Assembly (NCBI GenBank): GCA_024220505.1
Contig: JAKZZE010000006.1
Location: 558,001-622,000, forward strand
Reading direction: 5' to 3'
DNA: 64,000 bases
DNA from: Rhizopus arrhizus
Taxonomy: Eukaryota; Mucoromycota; Mucoromycetes; Mucorales; Rhizopodaceae
The translations under genes were made by a program, and so were the position numbers. Shown one piece after another: positions 34,977 to 46,776 of the stretch. How positions within the stretch are numbered: position 1 is the first letter of the stretch; the number at the start of each line of letters is the position of its first letter. The notes beneath the pieces were generated by a model. The model saw only the letters and a program-made list of their open reading frames with translations. It did no database searches and was not told the origin of the DNA.

Positions 34977-37153
34977 ATGAATGAAATGTTTGCTAAGAAC
35001 TTTGAACAGGAGGATCAGGAGCGGCAGGAGAGAAGAAATGAGGGTGAATCTTGTAATAAAAAATCAACAGAAGATGATGATGACATGTACTACACTAAAA
35101 ACAGCAATACATCCTCTGGGGATAGTGGATACGGAACACATCATCAGCGTACAAAAGAAACCAGACTGAAGGCACAAGATGTATTTGAATCTGTTGAAAA
35201 GAAGAGTTCTCGTAAAAATAGTATAAACAGTAGTAAACTGTCTTTGTTTTTCTCGACAAAATCTCGTAACAAGAAGGAACCACATTTTGTCAAATTTCAA
35301 ACTTGGTCTAACAGCAACAATAAATTCAATCACAGCCAAGAACAACAACATCATAGGAAATCTTCTTCAACAGTACATGGCTCACCTGTTGAAGAAGTAC
35401 ATCAACCAGAACTCATGCTGTTACCGATCGCTAGGCGAAAATCGAGTAGCTCTTTAGACGATACAACTTGCGCCAATCATTTAAAACTTTTTGATGAATA
35501 TGGAAATTTACAGGCTAAATATGTAAGCAGGATGTCTCTTTTTTTTTTTTTTTTTGCTCTGTCTCTCTTTTATAACACGTAAAATATAGAAATTAGGAAA
35601 TGTGATAGGTAAAGGACATTTTGGAACAGTTTACAGGTAGATATATAAAAAATAGGGGAAGATGAATTTATTACCATTTTGCATGAAAAAAAAAAACTTA
35701 TTTTTTTTTTCAGGGCACTTGATCTACTATCAGGAAAAACTGTAGCGATTAAACAAATTGATTTAAAATCTTCAAAGAAACAAGACATTAAAGACATGAT
35801 AGTAAAGGAAGAAGAAATAAAAATACATGTAGATTTAATATGTTTAATTTATTTTTTTGTAGCAAGAAGCCAAGTTACTGAGTTCACTGGTTCATCCAAA
35901 TATTGTAAAGTACGAAGGATTTATTCAAACGCAAGATCACATAAACATTGTGTTAGAATACGTTGAGAATGGTTCATTATTAAATACGTTAAAATCATTT
36001 GGTAATTCACTACCTGAGCATCTTGTTGCGTGTTACTGTCAAAGGATATTAAAAGGTTTAACTTACCTTCATCAGCAACATGTCGTTCACTGCGATCTCA
36101 AGGCTGCAAATATTCTAACAACTAAATCAGGAGATGTCAAACTATCCGATTTTGGTGTCTCGCTTAATTTGAAATTGAAGAAAAATGAAGATGAAAATGC
36201 TGTATCTGGAACTCCCTTTTGGAGTAAGCAAATACGAAAAAAAAAAAAAGTACTGAGCTTTACATTAATGTTTTCTTTTTTCTCTCTAGTGTCACCTGAA
36301 GTGATCGAGTTGAAAGGAGCATCTATCAAATCAGATATTTGGTCTTTAGGCTGTACAATTATCGAGTTGTGTACGGGAAAGCCACCTTATTCTGATCTGA
36401 TGGCAATGTCTGCCATGTTTAAAATTGTCGAAGAAGATCATCCTCCTATACCCAATAATATATCCACGGTAAAGATAACAGATAAACAATAATTTGTAAC
36501 TCATTTATTATGAACAGGAATTAAAAGACTTTCTGAAACTTTGTTTTAAAAAGGATCCATCCCAGAGACCAAGCACTAATGAATTATTACGACATACTTG
36601 GATCTTACAGCAGCAACCATTGGACATTAACTCAACCACGCCCTCCTCTTCTATGCTAATAAAAAAGTCAACGGCTCATAAAAGTAACAGTAGTGCAGCA
36701 GTATTCAGTAGTAAACATGTACATAGTTTAATAGATTGCTCTTTTTCAAAAGGTAAAAATGGAATGTTTATATTCTGTGATGATAAATTTAAGCGAAATA
36801 TAGAAGCAGGGACATGCAAGGCATGCGATTTGCCCATAAAGCGAAATGCTTTTGTATGCAAAGGTAAACGCATAAATATTTTTCTTTAATGTTCTATTTA
36901 CACGCATCATTAGATTTTTGTGGTTATGTTTGTCATAAACAATGTAATACGCTCAATGTAAGTCCTATTTTTATTAATGGTGATATTCAATAACTTGGTA
37001 TGTTTTTTTTTATAGGGAAATCCTAAGCCAACTATTTCAGTATCAACACAATTACGTGACAAATTTTCAATTTCTAAACTTATCATCACTCACACTCATG
37101 AACAATCACAGAAGTGGTGGAAAAGGAAACCATCACCAAAAGAAATACGTTAA
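34977..37153 (+). CDS. Cdc7/Cdc15 (sepH)-type septation kinase with C-terminal C1-like zinc module
   Basis: Ser/Thr kinase of the STE/MAP3K-like group that includes fission-yeast Cdc7, budding-yeast Cdc15 and Aspergillus SepH, which drive mitotic exit and septation. About 180 disordered Ser/Asn-rich residues precede the kinase domain: KLGNVIGKGHFGTVYRA (P-loop), VAIKQIDLK (Lys), VVHCDLKAANIL (catalytic loop with HCD in place of HRD, usual in this group), VKLSDFGVS and SGTPFWMSPEVIEL. Domain end motifs are LCFKKDPSQRPSTNELL and HTWIL. After a Ser-rich linker a Cys/His module reads CKACDLPIKRNAFVCKDFCG then YVCHKQC, resembling a C1 domain though one CxxC is CxxxC. The end is WWKRKPSPKEIR. About seven introns. 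Confidence 0.87.
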
Positions 37154-37168
37154 TAAACTTTTATTATT

Positions 37169-37375
37169 TCATAATTTACTATTCTGTTGATATAAAGGTT
37201 GGGAATGATAACCAAAAAACATGGGATTGATTGTAGATGGATTAAACACGGGTTGTTGAGCTGGCTTAATCGAATAAGGTCGATAAAATGTATGTGTTCC
37301 TTGAAAGGCTGGATGAATCATATTTGGCTTTAAATTGTTATTTACTTCTGTCTTGTTATTATTCTCGGTGGGCAT
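37169..37375 (-). CDS. Small Asn/Pro-rich hypothetical protein (68 aa)
   Basis: A single uninterrupted frame from the ATG at 37375 (MPTENNNKTEVNNN) with internal spaced NP-x-F/phe motifs: VFNPSTINPMFFGYHSQP. It ends 16 bases from the convergent kinase stop. The composition is low-complexity but not homopolymer, and the start lies after an A-rich leader. No family recognised. It could be a real short gene or a chance ORF in the kinase 3' region. Confidence 0.4.
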   Translation of the reverse strand: MPTENNNKTEVNNNLKPNMIHPAFQGTHTFYRPYSIKPAQQPVFNPSTINPMFFGYHSQPLYQQNSKL

Positions 37376-37568
37376 TTTATACAAAAAGGAAGAAGAAAAT
37401 AAATATTTTTCTTTCTCCACACGCTCCTCCAAATGTGGTGCATAGTTTATGTCATCGTGTGTAACATTTCAATTGGACAATCACATGAACTCATTTTTAC
37501 AAGCAAAATGTTTATTTTTTATTAAAACAAAGCAAGGGATAGCTTTTAATGCAAAAAAAGAAAACAAG

Positions 37569-40500
37569 TTAAGGTCTAATTCTGACACGAACATAAGGAA
37601 CATCAACATCTTCATCATTAACATCATTAACACAAACTTCAAAGATCAACGATTTAACGTGTGGTGGAATTGGCTTCTTTGAAACGCTTTCAACCACTTT
37701 GGACAACCTCATAGCTAATCTTTCTGCTGCCTTCTTCTTATTCATAAAGAATGAATAAAGCATAGATACACCAGATGAAACCATGGTAACTTCAAGTTTG
37801 TGTTCATTTTGGAAATAGTCAATAAATTCTTGCAACGTCATATCATGTTCAATATCAAATCGATCCCACAAACTAAACTTGACGCCATTGTATTCTAATG
37901 TAGGAGCAGCAATAGGCTCAGAGAAACCAAAGAAGGGTAAAGCCAAATTGACGAATCCGTTCTTGTATTGTTCTAATTCCTTCTTACCATCAATCACCTT
38001 GTAAAGTTCAAGACAGACTAAACCAGTGACCATGGCAGTGGTTGTAGCAATAGCAGGGATGATCTTTCCTGCAATAAACTTGGTTCGGTAACGGTCCGCA
38101 GGGGCAATAGCATAGTTCATTGCACGCAAGTTGGAGGCGGCAGTGATAAAATCAATATGATGATTACTGTCGTCGTCCTTTTCAAACTCGGCAGGCGTCA
38201 AACGATAAGTGCCGAAAGAAGAGGCACTAGGTAAATTGGCAATCAAGTCATCAAGAGAATCAGCTCCCCCGCTATTGTCTACTGTTTCATTTTCTTGTAC
38301 TTGAATCTTGACACCTTCTTTGGGCTTGAACTCAGGTACCATAACATTGTCAAGTGCCTTTCTGATATAGGCTTCATCACTTTCACCCTTCAAGCCATAG
38401 TTGAAGGCATGCAATTGAGCAGCATGAATAATGAATGAAAGATGTTCAGGATTGTTGACATCAAAGACAAGAGGAGTAGGTGCACGCTTAGGGCCAGACC
38501 AGAAAGGTTGACCAGAAGAGGTCATAGCATCAGGGGGGAAATTGAATAACAATTGACGAATGTTATTGCTATATAATTCTTCAAACTTAAGACGTGCCCA
38601 AGTAATACAGTCATCAAATGATTCGGGTTTATCAACAGTCAGATAATTGTTCACAGTCTCCAATGTTTCTTTGCTAGTACCACCTTGCTTAAGAGTGACC
38701 TCAACAAAATTGGGTTGGCTCAAATATAAATTGACATTATCAGCAGGCTGCTTAAAGTAGCCTTCAAACAAATCACGAGCCCATTGAATGGTGTGTTCAA
38801 TAGCATTGGGAAAGTTCTTGAGAGTACAAATAGGAATGGACTTCTCAGGTGGATCCTGAGAAGAAGAATAGGATTCTGTCACAAAAGGAATAATAACTTG
38901 TGTGTTACCCTTGGTACCCAGTGTACCTGATTCCAAAAGTGGCTTACGATAATAAACACATCTTCTATCCATGTATTTACCTGTAAAAATATTTAGTAAT
39001 TAGAAAGTACTTCTTTACTTATTCCGGTAACTTACGTGCTTCGACATTGTCAAGTGCATTAGTTACACCATCCAATGCTTCAAAGAAATCATCATCATAA
39101 ATGTCTAATCACAATAATAAAATCAGCTCATCTTTTTTGAGTTAAAAAAAAAAGGGGGACTTACTTTCAGTGTCAGGACCAACACGTTCTTGATGAATAC
39201 TGATTTTACTGTTCAAATCAGGGTTCATTCTACAGACAGCAGCTGATGCACATTCAGATTTTAATTTCTATATGAAATTGTGTTTAGAATACATTTCAAA
39301 GTTAATACTACAAACAAGTACTTACACCAACATCACCAGTTCTGAACAAAAATTGTCTGTTGAGATTACTTTTTTCAATAGTATCCATATCAGTAATTGT
39401 TAAATGTCCTTTTGGACCGGTACCCAAACCCATCATGGCCCAATTCTTGAGCATTTCACAACCAATGGCACCAGCACCAACCAAGAATTCGTTAGTATTG
39501 GCAATTTTTTCTTGGAATTCACGACCAAAGACAGCAATTTGACCATCATATCGAGAACCAGTCTAATCGGAATAGAATCAATAACTCTAGTCGTTCTTTT
39601 ATCTATCTAATAATACTTACAGGAGCACAAAGCTCTTCAGACAACTTTGAATTAACAGGGAGTGCTTCGAGTGCATCAAAGTACATACATTGCTGAATAG
39701 GTGAGAATTTACCACTTACAGCCTTCAATACTTCTTGAGCTGCCATACCACCAAATACGGCAACCATTGGAGACAATTCACCTTGAGCTTCATAAGCTAA
39801 TTCCTTGATTAATTTTTCATCCAATTCTGGCTTGTCTTCAGAATTTTCAGCCATCTCCTTTGTTTTTTCAAATACTTCATTTGCATCATCTTCATTTCTG
39901 GGTTTAGGATATCTGCCATGCTTCTCTACAAAATCATACAAAGCTTGGAATGCAAGATGTAATTGTGCTGGACGATCAAATTTGGCGAAATCAGAGATCA
40001 AAAAGTCGGGTTTAGCCAAAGATTCTCTGAAAGATTTCTATCCGTCAGGTATTAATACTTTTCTCTTCTTTTTTTGATGATTTAAAACTTACAAAATCAA
40101 CTTGCTTTGGCATTTTTACTTCATTGAACAAGCCTCCACTTTTGTAATCACCAAAGCTTGAGGTATCACCAATGCTAAATGTGTAAGGACCGAGAACCTT
40201 TATTTTACGAGGAGAAATATTATTCAATTCTTCCATTCCTTGAATCTCCTTAAATGTCACATAGGCACCATCTTCCAAGCCGTGACGAACCTCATCCAAG
40301 CAAGTAACAATACCTTCTTCCTCCTATACAAGAAATTAAATATTTAGCTTATACGACTCTTATACGCAAACAAGAATGGATCCTACCTTTGATACACTGG
40401 CAACCATACCTTGCAAAGGCTCCTCACCATTGGTATCCAAAACTTCAAACATGGGACCAAAGTCATTAAAGATACGACTATATACAAAATATCAAAAATC

Positions 40501-41189
40501 AAAGTCGCATTTCATCTTTTTTTTTCATACCCAAAGAGACCACGAACTTCAGTAGAGATGAAGTGAATGTTGTTTGCGTGACAGATATCAGAAATTTGCA
40601 ATTGTTTTGATAAGGGCATATCGGTAATCACAACCACCTTGTACTTTTTCAAGACATCTTCTGTCAAGTCGTTTTCTAAGAGATGGACAGGTACATATTG
40701 ATTCAACTCAGCAAGCTTAGGTTGAGTTACTTGTGCACGAGGCTTGCCAATGTCTTGTTCTGCCAAATAAAACTATACAGAGAAATGGTCGTAAACAAAG
40801 TGTTCTTAATGAATAATCTTCTTTTTTTTACTTGTGTAGACAAATCACTAATTTGAGCAGGCTCGGGATCATAAAGAGTAACACTTTTTACACCAGCCAA
40901 AACAACGTTCTTAGCTAATTCAAATCTTATGTTAGTAAAACCATATATTTTATTCTCTATTAATAAAAAAACTTTACCGATTTCAACACCAAGACCTTTC
41001 AAACCAACAACTAATACATGAGCAGCGCTCATTTTCTTCATGGCCTCATGACCTAAAACGTAGCTACGCGTATTGTATAAGTAAATTGTATATAAAAAAG
41101 GGAGGAAAGAACAAATTTAAATCTTACAGTTGACGAGAATACAAGCTTTCATCAATAGCTTGCTCAGTATCAACATTCATTTTTGACAT
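37569..41189 (-). CDS. UBA1: UBA1, ubiquitin-activating enzyme E1
   Basis: The E1 that adenylates ubiquitin and passes it to E2 enzymes. The start at 41189 reads [20 protein letters not shown]. The inactive adenylation half contains [15 protein letters not shown] and [16 protein letters not shown]. The active half has the nucleotide-binding region [40 protein letters not shown] and [16 protein letters not shown]. The catalytic cysteine lies in [13 protein letters not shown] (codon at 38826-38828), and the second catalytic half-domain follows (AFNYGLKG). The C-terminal ubiquitin-fold domain ([20 protein letters not shown]) ends [10 protein letters not shown]. About 1010 residues, usual for the family. 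Nine or so introns, all in the first two thirds; the last 1.4 kb is one exon. Confidence 0.97.
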
Positions 41190-41255
41190 TATTTCTTTTT
41201 ATAAACTCAATTAAAAAAAAGAAACAAAAAAGAAAAGAGAAAAAATGTGCTCAGA

Positions 41256-41266
41256 TTTATATAAAA
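41256..41266 (-). promoter_or_regulatory. TATA-like box of UBA1
   Basis: TTTTATATAAA on the minus strand about 67 bases upstream of the E1 start codon, with an A/T-rich leader between. Confidence 0.4.
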
Positions 41267-41645
41267 GGCCCAACACAGCTATCGTCACTAAATTTTACGT
41301 CATTTTTTTTTTTTGCTGCGAATATCTCCAGGTTATCTCATAATATGCTTTCTTTCTCAAGCATAAAATATCTTTTGTAGCTCTATTAGTAATCTCTTGT
41401 TCCTCGTTTTTTCGCTTACAAATCTGACTGTCAGCATGCAATAACCATCACATTATAAAAAAGTCTATAGATTTTTATGAGAGTTTCCAGTTGAGAATTA
41501 TCTTTGTTTATAAACATAAGAAAATATTTTTGATTATAAACTTACCAATAATTAAACGATAATATACAGTAATATTTCTAATCTTCAAATTGAATCTGTT
41601 CGGATAAAACTGTTGGATTTTTTGTGTTGGCGTAAATTGTAAACG

Positions 41646-42161
41646 ATGATACTATCATTTTATATGAAAAGTATATTCCATTATCAATTGGACCATTTTA
41701 AAGACGACTCCATTTCACCTGTACTTTACAACCTTACAATAGAATCATTCTTAATATTTATTAAGAACAATGAAATCATTAACAGTTACTATCTTAAAGC
41801 TAGAAGACCCAATTCTGACTTCAGTTGACAGCACTAAAATCAATCAAATCACTAGTCTATGCAGGCGATATTCTAAATTTTACCAATTCCAAGGAAAAAT
41901 CTATAGAGTTACAAGAGCGTTTAAAAGTATACAGAGTTGTATTCAACTCTCAAGTAAATTATTCAACATCAACAGCATGTCCTTCAGCCGGTGGATACAT
42001 GTTCAACAAGCGAGAATTCAAAGAATTGATGGTCAATAATGATCTAAAGTAGCTTGATTCTTAGTCGTTAGGCGACATCAAGTACATAGGGTACCCAATA
42101 TAGCTCAACAACGATTAAATAAACATATTTTATAAAGGAAAAAAAAAAAAAAAAAAAAAAC
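41646..42161 (+). pseudogene. LINE (non-LTR) reverse-transcriptase relic with poly-A
   Basis: Decayed RT fragment spread over two frames. DDSISPVLYNLTIESFLIF (about 41700-41760) matches the RT motif usually written GDPLSPLLFNL. IKSLVYAGDILNFTN (about 41834-41878) corresponds to the catalytic YADD box but reads YAGD, so an essential Asp is lost. VYRVVFNSQVNYSTS and then LGDIKYIGYPI (about 42066-42100) match the segment after it. Stops interrupt the last part. A poly-A run at about 42139-42161 follows on the same strand. About 0.5 kb of an element that is normally several kb. Confidence 0.7.
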
Positions 42162-43727
42162 TACCAGCAAGTTCGAAGGCTTAGTTGTCATTCATCTACA
42201 GCGCTAGTTTTCTGTTTATAGCAGGCATACATTGTTAACGCGTTCATATTCTTCAATTTGTGGCATTTTTTGCGTATTACAACTCTTCCAAAATGTTTGT
42301 ATAAAAATCTCTCCTTTATGTGCATCAATTCGTGACTTATAATCTGTTTCCCAGAATGACCGGAGCAACTTTAAAACAACCAAAAAACTATGATGTTTCA
42401 TTATTGAATGTAAAACTTCAGCAAAACGTTTTCCAGCCTCGGGAAATCAACGCACTATTGTTAGACTGTCACCAAAAGAATCTTAGGCTTTCTGTACAAG
42501 ATGCTTGTATTTAATTTGTAATCATTTGATGTTCTTTCACATATTATCCCTAGATATTCGAATATTCCAGCTCTTATGGTAACATGAAGGGCCTCCCCCC
42601 ATTAATCCTCATGTTTAGTGATATAGACTTCTGCCTTTTCTCACCTGTTGAAATCAATTAAACAATATCACCATAAACTAGTCTAATCATTCCCTTCAAA
42701 TATATACAGTAAAAAATCCACAGGAAAAATTCAAATTTAGCTTTTTTTTTCTTTCAAACCTAAAAAGCAGAGCAATTTTTTTAATTTGTGTCTTAACAGA
42801 AACTGGCTAAAATCTTTGAAATCATCAAGCTTATGATCAACATTAAAGATATTCTTATTTTCTTTTCCTCGTAATACCATCAGACTCATACCTTCGAGAT
42901 GATTCGTCTTGCTCTTCTGATTCAGCAGTAAGCATATCATCAAGTCACGATTGGGAAGGCAAAAAAAAAGGAAAGTACAAATCATGGACTGAAATTACGA
43001 GTTTATCAATTAAAGTGCAATATCTGCTTTCTTTATGAAAGGATAATATAATTTAAAGAACAAACAGTGCTTGTTTTTTTATGTTCCTACAATTTAATCA
43101 TTCTTTTACATGTTCTGTACATTTTTTTTTCTTTATTGAAGTTTTAGTATTTACAGACATGATACTTACGAATGATTTAAATTAGCAAAAACAAGTGATT
43201 ACACTATAAAAATTTACATGCATACACTTAGTTTTCAAATGGGTGTTTAGAAACTTGAAGTCGTCGTTTCTAAATCAATACTTAATCGAGATTCAAGCAG
43301 GCTACGCCATATATCCATATCACAAACCAGTCACAGCAAAGAGAAATGACAATTTGGCATTGCCTCTTTTTCTTTCTCGTTTATTAATACTTTCCAGATT
43401 AAATGATGAGGGACGAGCATAACTTTTGTATCAACCGGCTGCACCTACCAATATTCAAGCATGAACTGAGGAGGAAAAGAAACAATAGACAAGCTTCGAC
43501 CTGCTACTTATTGTGTAACATAAGTTGTACTCTTTCTTAGACAAATTGATTTTCAAATGACCAAATTACTTTCAACAGTCTGAGTGAACTGATGTTTAAA
43601 ACCTAAGCAAATCAATCTCAAGAATCTGAGTAAAAGCTCATTTAAATGAGCGAACCATCTTGAGAAAAAAAACCATCTACAACTATGCCTACGCTTTTTT
43701 GTCACTTTTATTCTTTTTCCCGAAATT
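42162..43727. other. Gene-poor stretch with coding-like scraps
   Basis: A minus-strand scrap at about 42864-42960 reads DLDDMLTAESEEQDESS and ends RKRK before a stop. It looks like the acidic/basic end of a protein but has no supported upstream exon. The rest is AT-rich. A run of TTTTTTTTCTTTC lies near 43122. Confidence 0.4.
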
Positions 43728-44957
43728 ATGTCAAAGCCTATTACTCCACCTTCATCTAAAGTTGATTGGGCCACCATGGGCTTTCAGTACAGGGACCTAA
43801 ATGGTTTTATGAGATATACTTGGACTGAAGAAAATGGCTGGGATAATGGTCGATTTGAAACTAACCCAAAGTTAGATGTCCACATGTGTTCAACTGGTCT
43901 TAATTATGGACAGCAGGTAGAGATATATATATATAAAGAAAGAAAATATATGCTGACAATACTTTATAGTGCTTTGAAGGCTTAAAGGCTTTTCGTGACA
44001 GTGAAGGACGTGTGCGCGTCTTTCGTCCTGAAGACAATGCTGAAAGAATGATGCATAGTGCAGATATTGGACACATGCCCCATGTACCCAAAGAAATTTT
44101 TTTGGAGGGTGTTAAAAAGACAGTGGAGGCCAATCTTGAATTTGTTCCACCCAAAGAAACAGGAGGGTCACTTTATATTCGACCTCTTTTGTTTGGAAGT
44201 GGACCTTTTATTGGAATGGGGCCAGCACCTGAATTTACTTTTGTTGTTTTTGCCATGCCTGTGGGTCCTTATTATTCCGGTGGCGTAAAACCTGTAGATG
44301 CTGTGGTTGTTGAAGATTTTGATAGAAGTAATAGTCAGCAAATAAAAAGAAGAGAATAAAAATTAATTTTTTTAATAGGTGCTCCTAATGGAACGGGCTC
44401 AGCCAAATTGGGAGGTAACTATGCACCTACATTAGCACCTATGGCTAGAGCCAAAAAGAATGGATATCCTCTTACCCTCCACCTCGATGCAAAGACTCAC
44501 ACTTTAATTGATGAATTTTCTACTTCTAATTTTGTTGGCTTGACATATCCTGGTAAGACAATCGAAATAATCAGAATGACAAATAAAGACTAATCTTTTA
44601 AAAACAGATGCTGAGGGTAAACGTATTTTTGTTACACCTGATTCCAATTCTATATTGAAATCAGTGACACGGCGTTCACTTGCAGCCATTGCTCAAAAAT
44701 TCGGTTGGGGTGTAGAAGAGAGACCTGTTGCTTTAAAGGAAGTAGAAGAAGGTAAATTTGCTGAAGTTGCTGCTTGTGGCACAGCTGCTATTATTACACC
44801 TGTCAAAAAGATTGTTCGTGGTGACCAAGTGATCACGATTGGTTCTCAAGACGAAATCGGAGAGGGTTTCAAGAAGCTCTATGATGAATATCGTGGTATT
44901 CAAGCCGGTGATGTTGAAGACACCTTCAATTGGTTATGGCCTAAAGAAGGCTTGTAA
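43728..44957 (+). CDS. Branched-chain amino-acid aminotransferase (BCAT)
   Basis: PLP-dependent fold-type IV transaminase interconverting Leu/Ile/Val and their 2-oxo acids. Core motifs are MCSTGLNYGQQCFEGLKAF, the RVRVFRPEDNAERM stretch, SLYIRPLLFGSGPFIGM, FVVFAMPVGPYY, and the PLP lysine in SAKLGGNYAPTLAP. DEFSTSNFVGL and SNSILKSVTRRSL (the usual phosphate-binding SIL-T/R block) follow, then VAACGTAAIITPVKKI. The end is TFNWLWPKEGL. Three short introns (near 43916, 44331 and 44550). No obvious N-terminal presequence (MSKPITPPSSKVDWATMGFQ), so a cytosolic form is more likely, though this is inference. Complete, about 365 residues. Confidence 0.93.
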
Positions 44958-45057
44958 GAGGAGTTTGATATTCAATAAATTTGCTATTAACCAAGAAAGG
45001 TTTGGTTTGCGCTTTTTTTTTTCTCTCCTTTTTTTTATTATCTCTATTTGTTTATTC

Positions 45058-46702
45058 ATGATAATCAATCGAATAACATTTCGATGGTCAATTATAATAC
45101 TACCACTCATCATTCTATTTTCACTCTTTTTATTAAATCTTAATCATTCGTTTATATCAATCAATAGCAAAGGTCTCGCACATGAAAAAACACAACTTCA
45201 TGTTCAGGAACCAGGTAATGAATGCACACAAAAAAGAAATAACAAAGCTTATAAATACAACATAGTCTTGACACTTGAAAATACTAAAACTTTATCTTCA
45301 AAGTATGACTTTGCTATCACCAACCCTCTTCCTATTTGGACAAGTAAGAATAAACAGTGGCTTTTTGTTTTTTTTATGTTTTTTTTATAAATTTTATTTT
45401 GTAGAAAAAGACTTAGAATTTTTCAAGACAGCAGCCGGTGAAACAGTATTTTCTCAGCTCACAGTCATTCCGGAACCAGGTGTGATACCCAATTTCAGTA
45501 CAATGACATCTGCTGAACGTCTTTTTAAATCACTCTTTCATTACTTTGATCAACGACTCACTGAAGATCCCACACAAGACGTGACAACCGATCCATCTTG
45601 GACTTTTTATAAACGATTAGAGAATGCTCTTTATCCGTGGCTGCATCCTCACTGGGAAAATGCCTTTCATTTGGTCAACGAAACAGAAGGACAAGGCATC
45701 GTCCTTTGTGTTGGTAATGGGCAGTTCAAGTTTGCTGCCTCCACTATCCGTGTGCTTCGAGAGATACTTCATACTCAATTACCTATTGAAGTTTTCTTTA
45801 TTCGTGAAGATGATCTCTCGGTCGCTAAGCGATTTTATCTCTCGAGTGAATTCACAGACGTGACACTTCGAAAACTGGATGAAGCCATTGGTGATTACTA
45901 TACTCGATTTGGCGGATGGGCTATGAAACCGTTTGCTATGCTGGCCAGTCGATTTACCGAAGTCATCATGATGGATGCTGACGCCTTCTTTCTTCAGGAT
46001 CCAACTGATCTCTTTGATGATTTGGGTTATAAGACGGCCGGTAGCCTCTTCTTTTATGACCGTACTTTATTTCCCGACTGGAACGTAGGGCCCGACTGGC
46101 TCCGTTCCTTTTTACCTACAACAAGTCTTTTGGTGCCCAAAACTCGATGGTTTCAAGGCATCTCCTCTCACGAACAAGAATCGGGTGTGATTGTTATGAA
46201 CAAACGGAAGTCTCTGTTGGGTCTACTCTCGGCCTGCAAATTGAACGGGCAAAACGAGCGTGATCAAGTTGTCTATCGACACGTTCATGGAGACAAGGAG
46301 ACATTTTGGATCGGCCATGAGATCACACAGACACCCTATGCTTTCATTAAATCATTTGGTGCAGTAATCGGCAACATGGGTCGTGGAGGGGAGGATGGGG
46401 AACCTACGCAGGTTTGTGGAGTTCAGTTGCATTTGGATACAGAATCAAGACCACTTTGGTTCAATGGTGGTCTTTATCGAAACAAATACAAGGAGCCTTT
46501 GGAGTATCTCAATTTCACACACTTTGCTCAAGGAGAGCATTGGGAGTTTGCTACTCACTGCATCAAGGATACAGACAAGATTTCTGAATTGGGTCCTGAT
46601 CAAAGAACAGTTGCGCTAGCTGCTATTGAGATTGATAAACAAAGAGAAAAGGACCAAGCCTTATTGGATCAAGGTCGTTGGAAACCCAAAGGCTATCCTT
46701 AA
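45058..46702 (+). CDS. GT71 alpha-mannosyltransferase (MNN1-like)
   Basis: Type II Golgi glycosyltransferase of the Mannosyltransf_3 family that extends wall mannans or glycoprotein glycans. A short cytosolic start (MIINRITFRW) is followed by a transmembrane anchor (SIIILPLIILFSLFLLNL), then a luminal stem. After a single intron (about 45342-45404) come family blocks: GQGIVLCVGNGQFKFAASTI, LPIEVFFIREDDLS, GGWAMKPFAMLASRFTEVI, and the metal-binding DxD in MMDADAFFLQDPTDLFDD. QESGVIVMNKRK, DKETFWIGHE and GVQLHLDTESRPLWFNGGL complete the domain. It starts 100 bases after the BCAT stop on the same strand. The ATG at 45058 was chosen because it directly precedes the anchor. Confidence 0.92.
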
Positions 46703-46776
46703 TACGTGTAAAAAAAGCTGTTTTAAATATTCTCCTTAGTTTTCTTTATTTCTATTTCTAAATATGTTACACTTGT

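Noticed and set aside
39805..40077. Plus-strand Ser-rich frame
   Set aside because: Shadow of UBA1 exons.
44839..45057. Extension of the mannosyltransferase frame upstream of 45058
   Set aside because: It overlaps the BCAT end in another frame; the ATG at 45058 directly precedes the membrane anchor.
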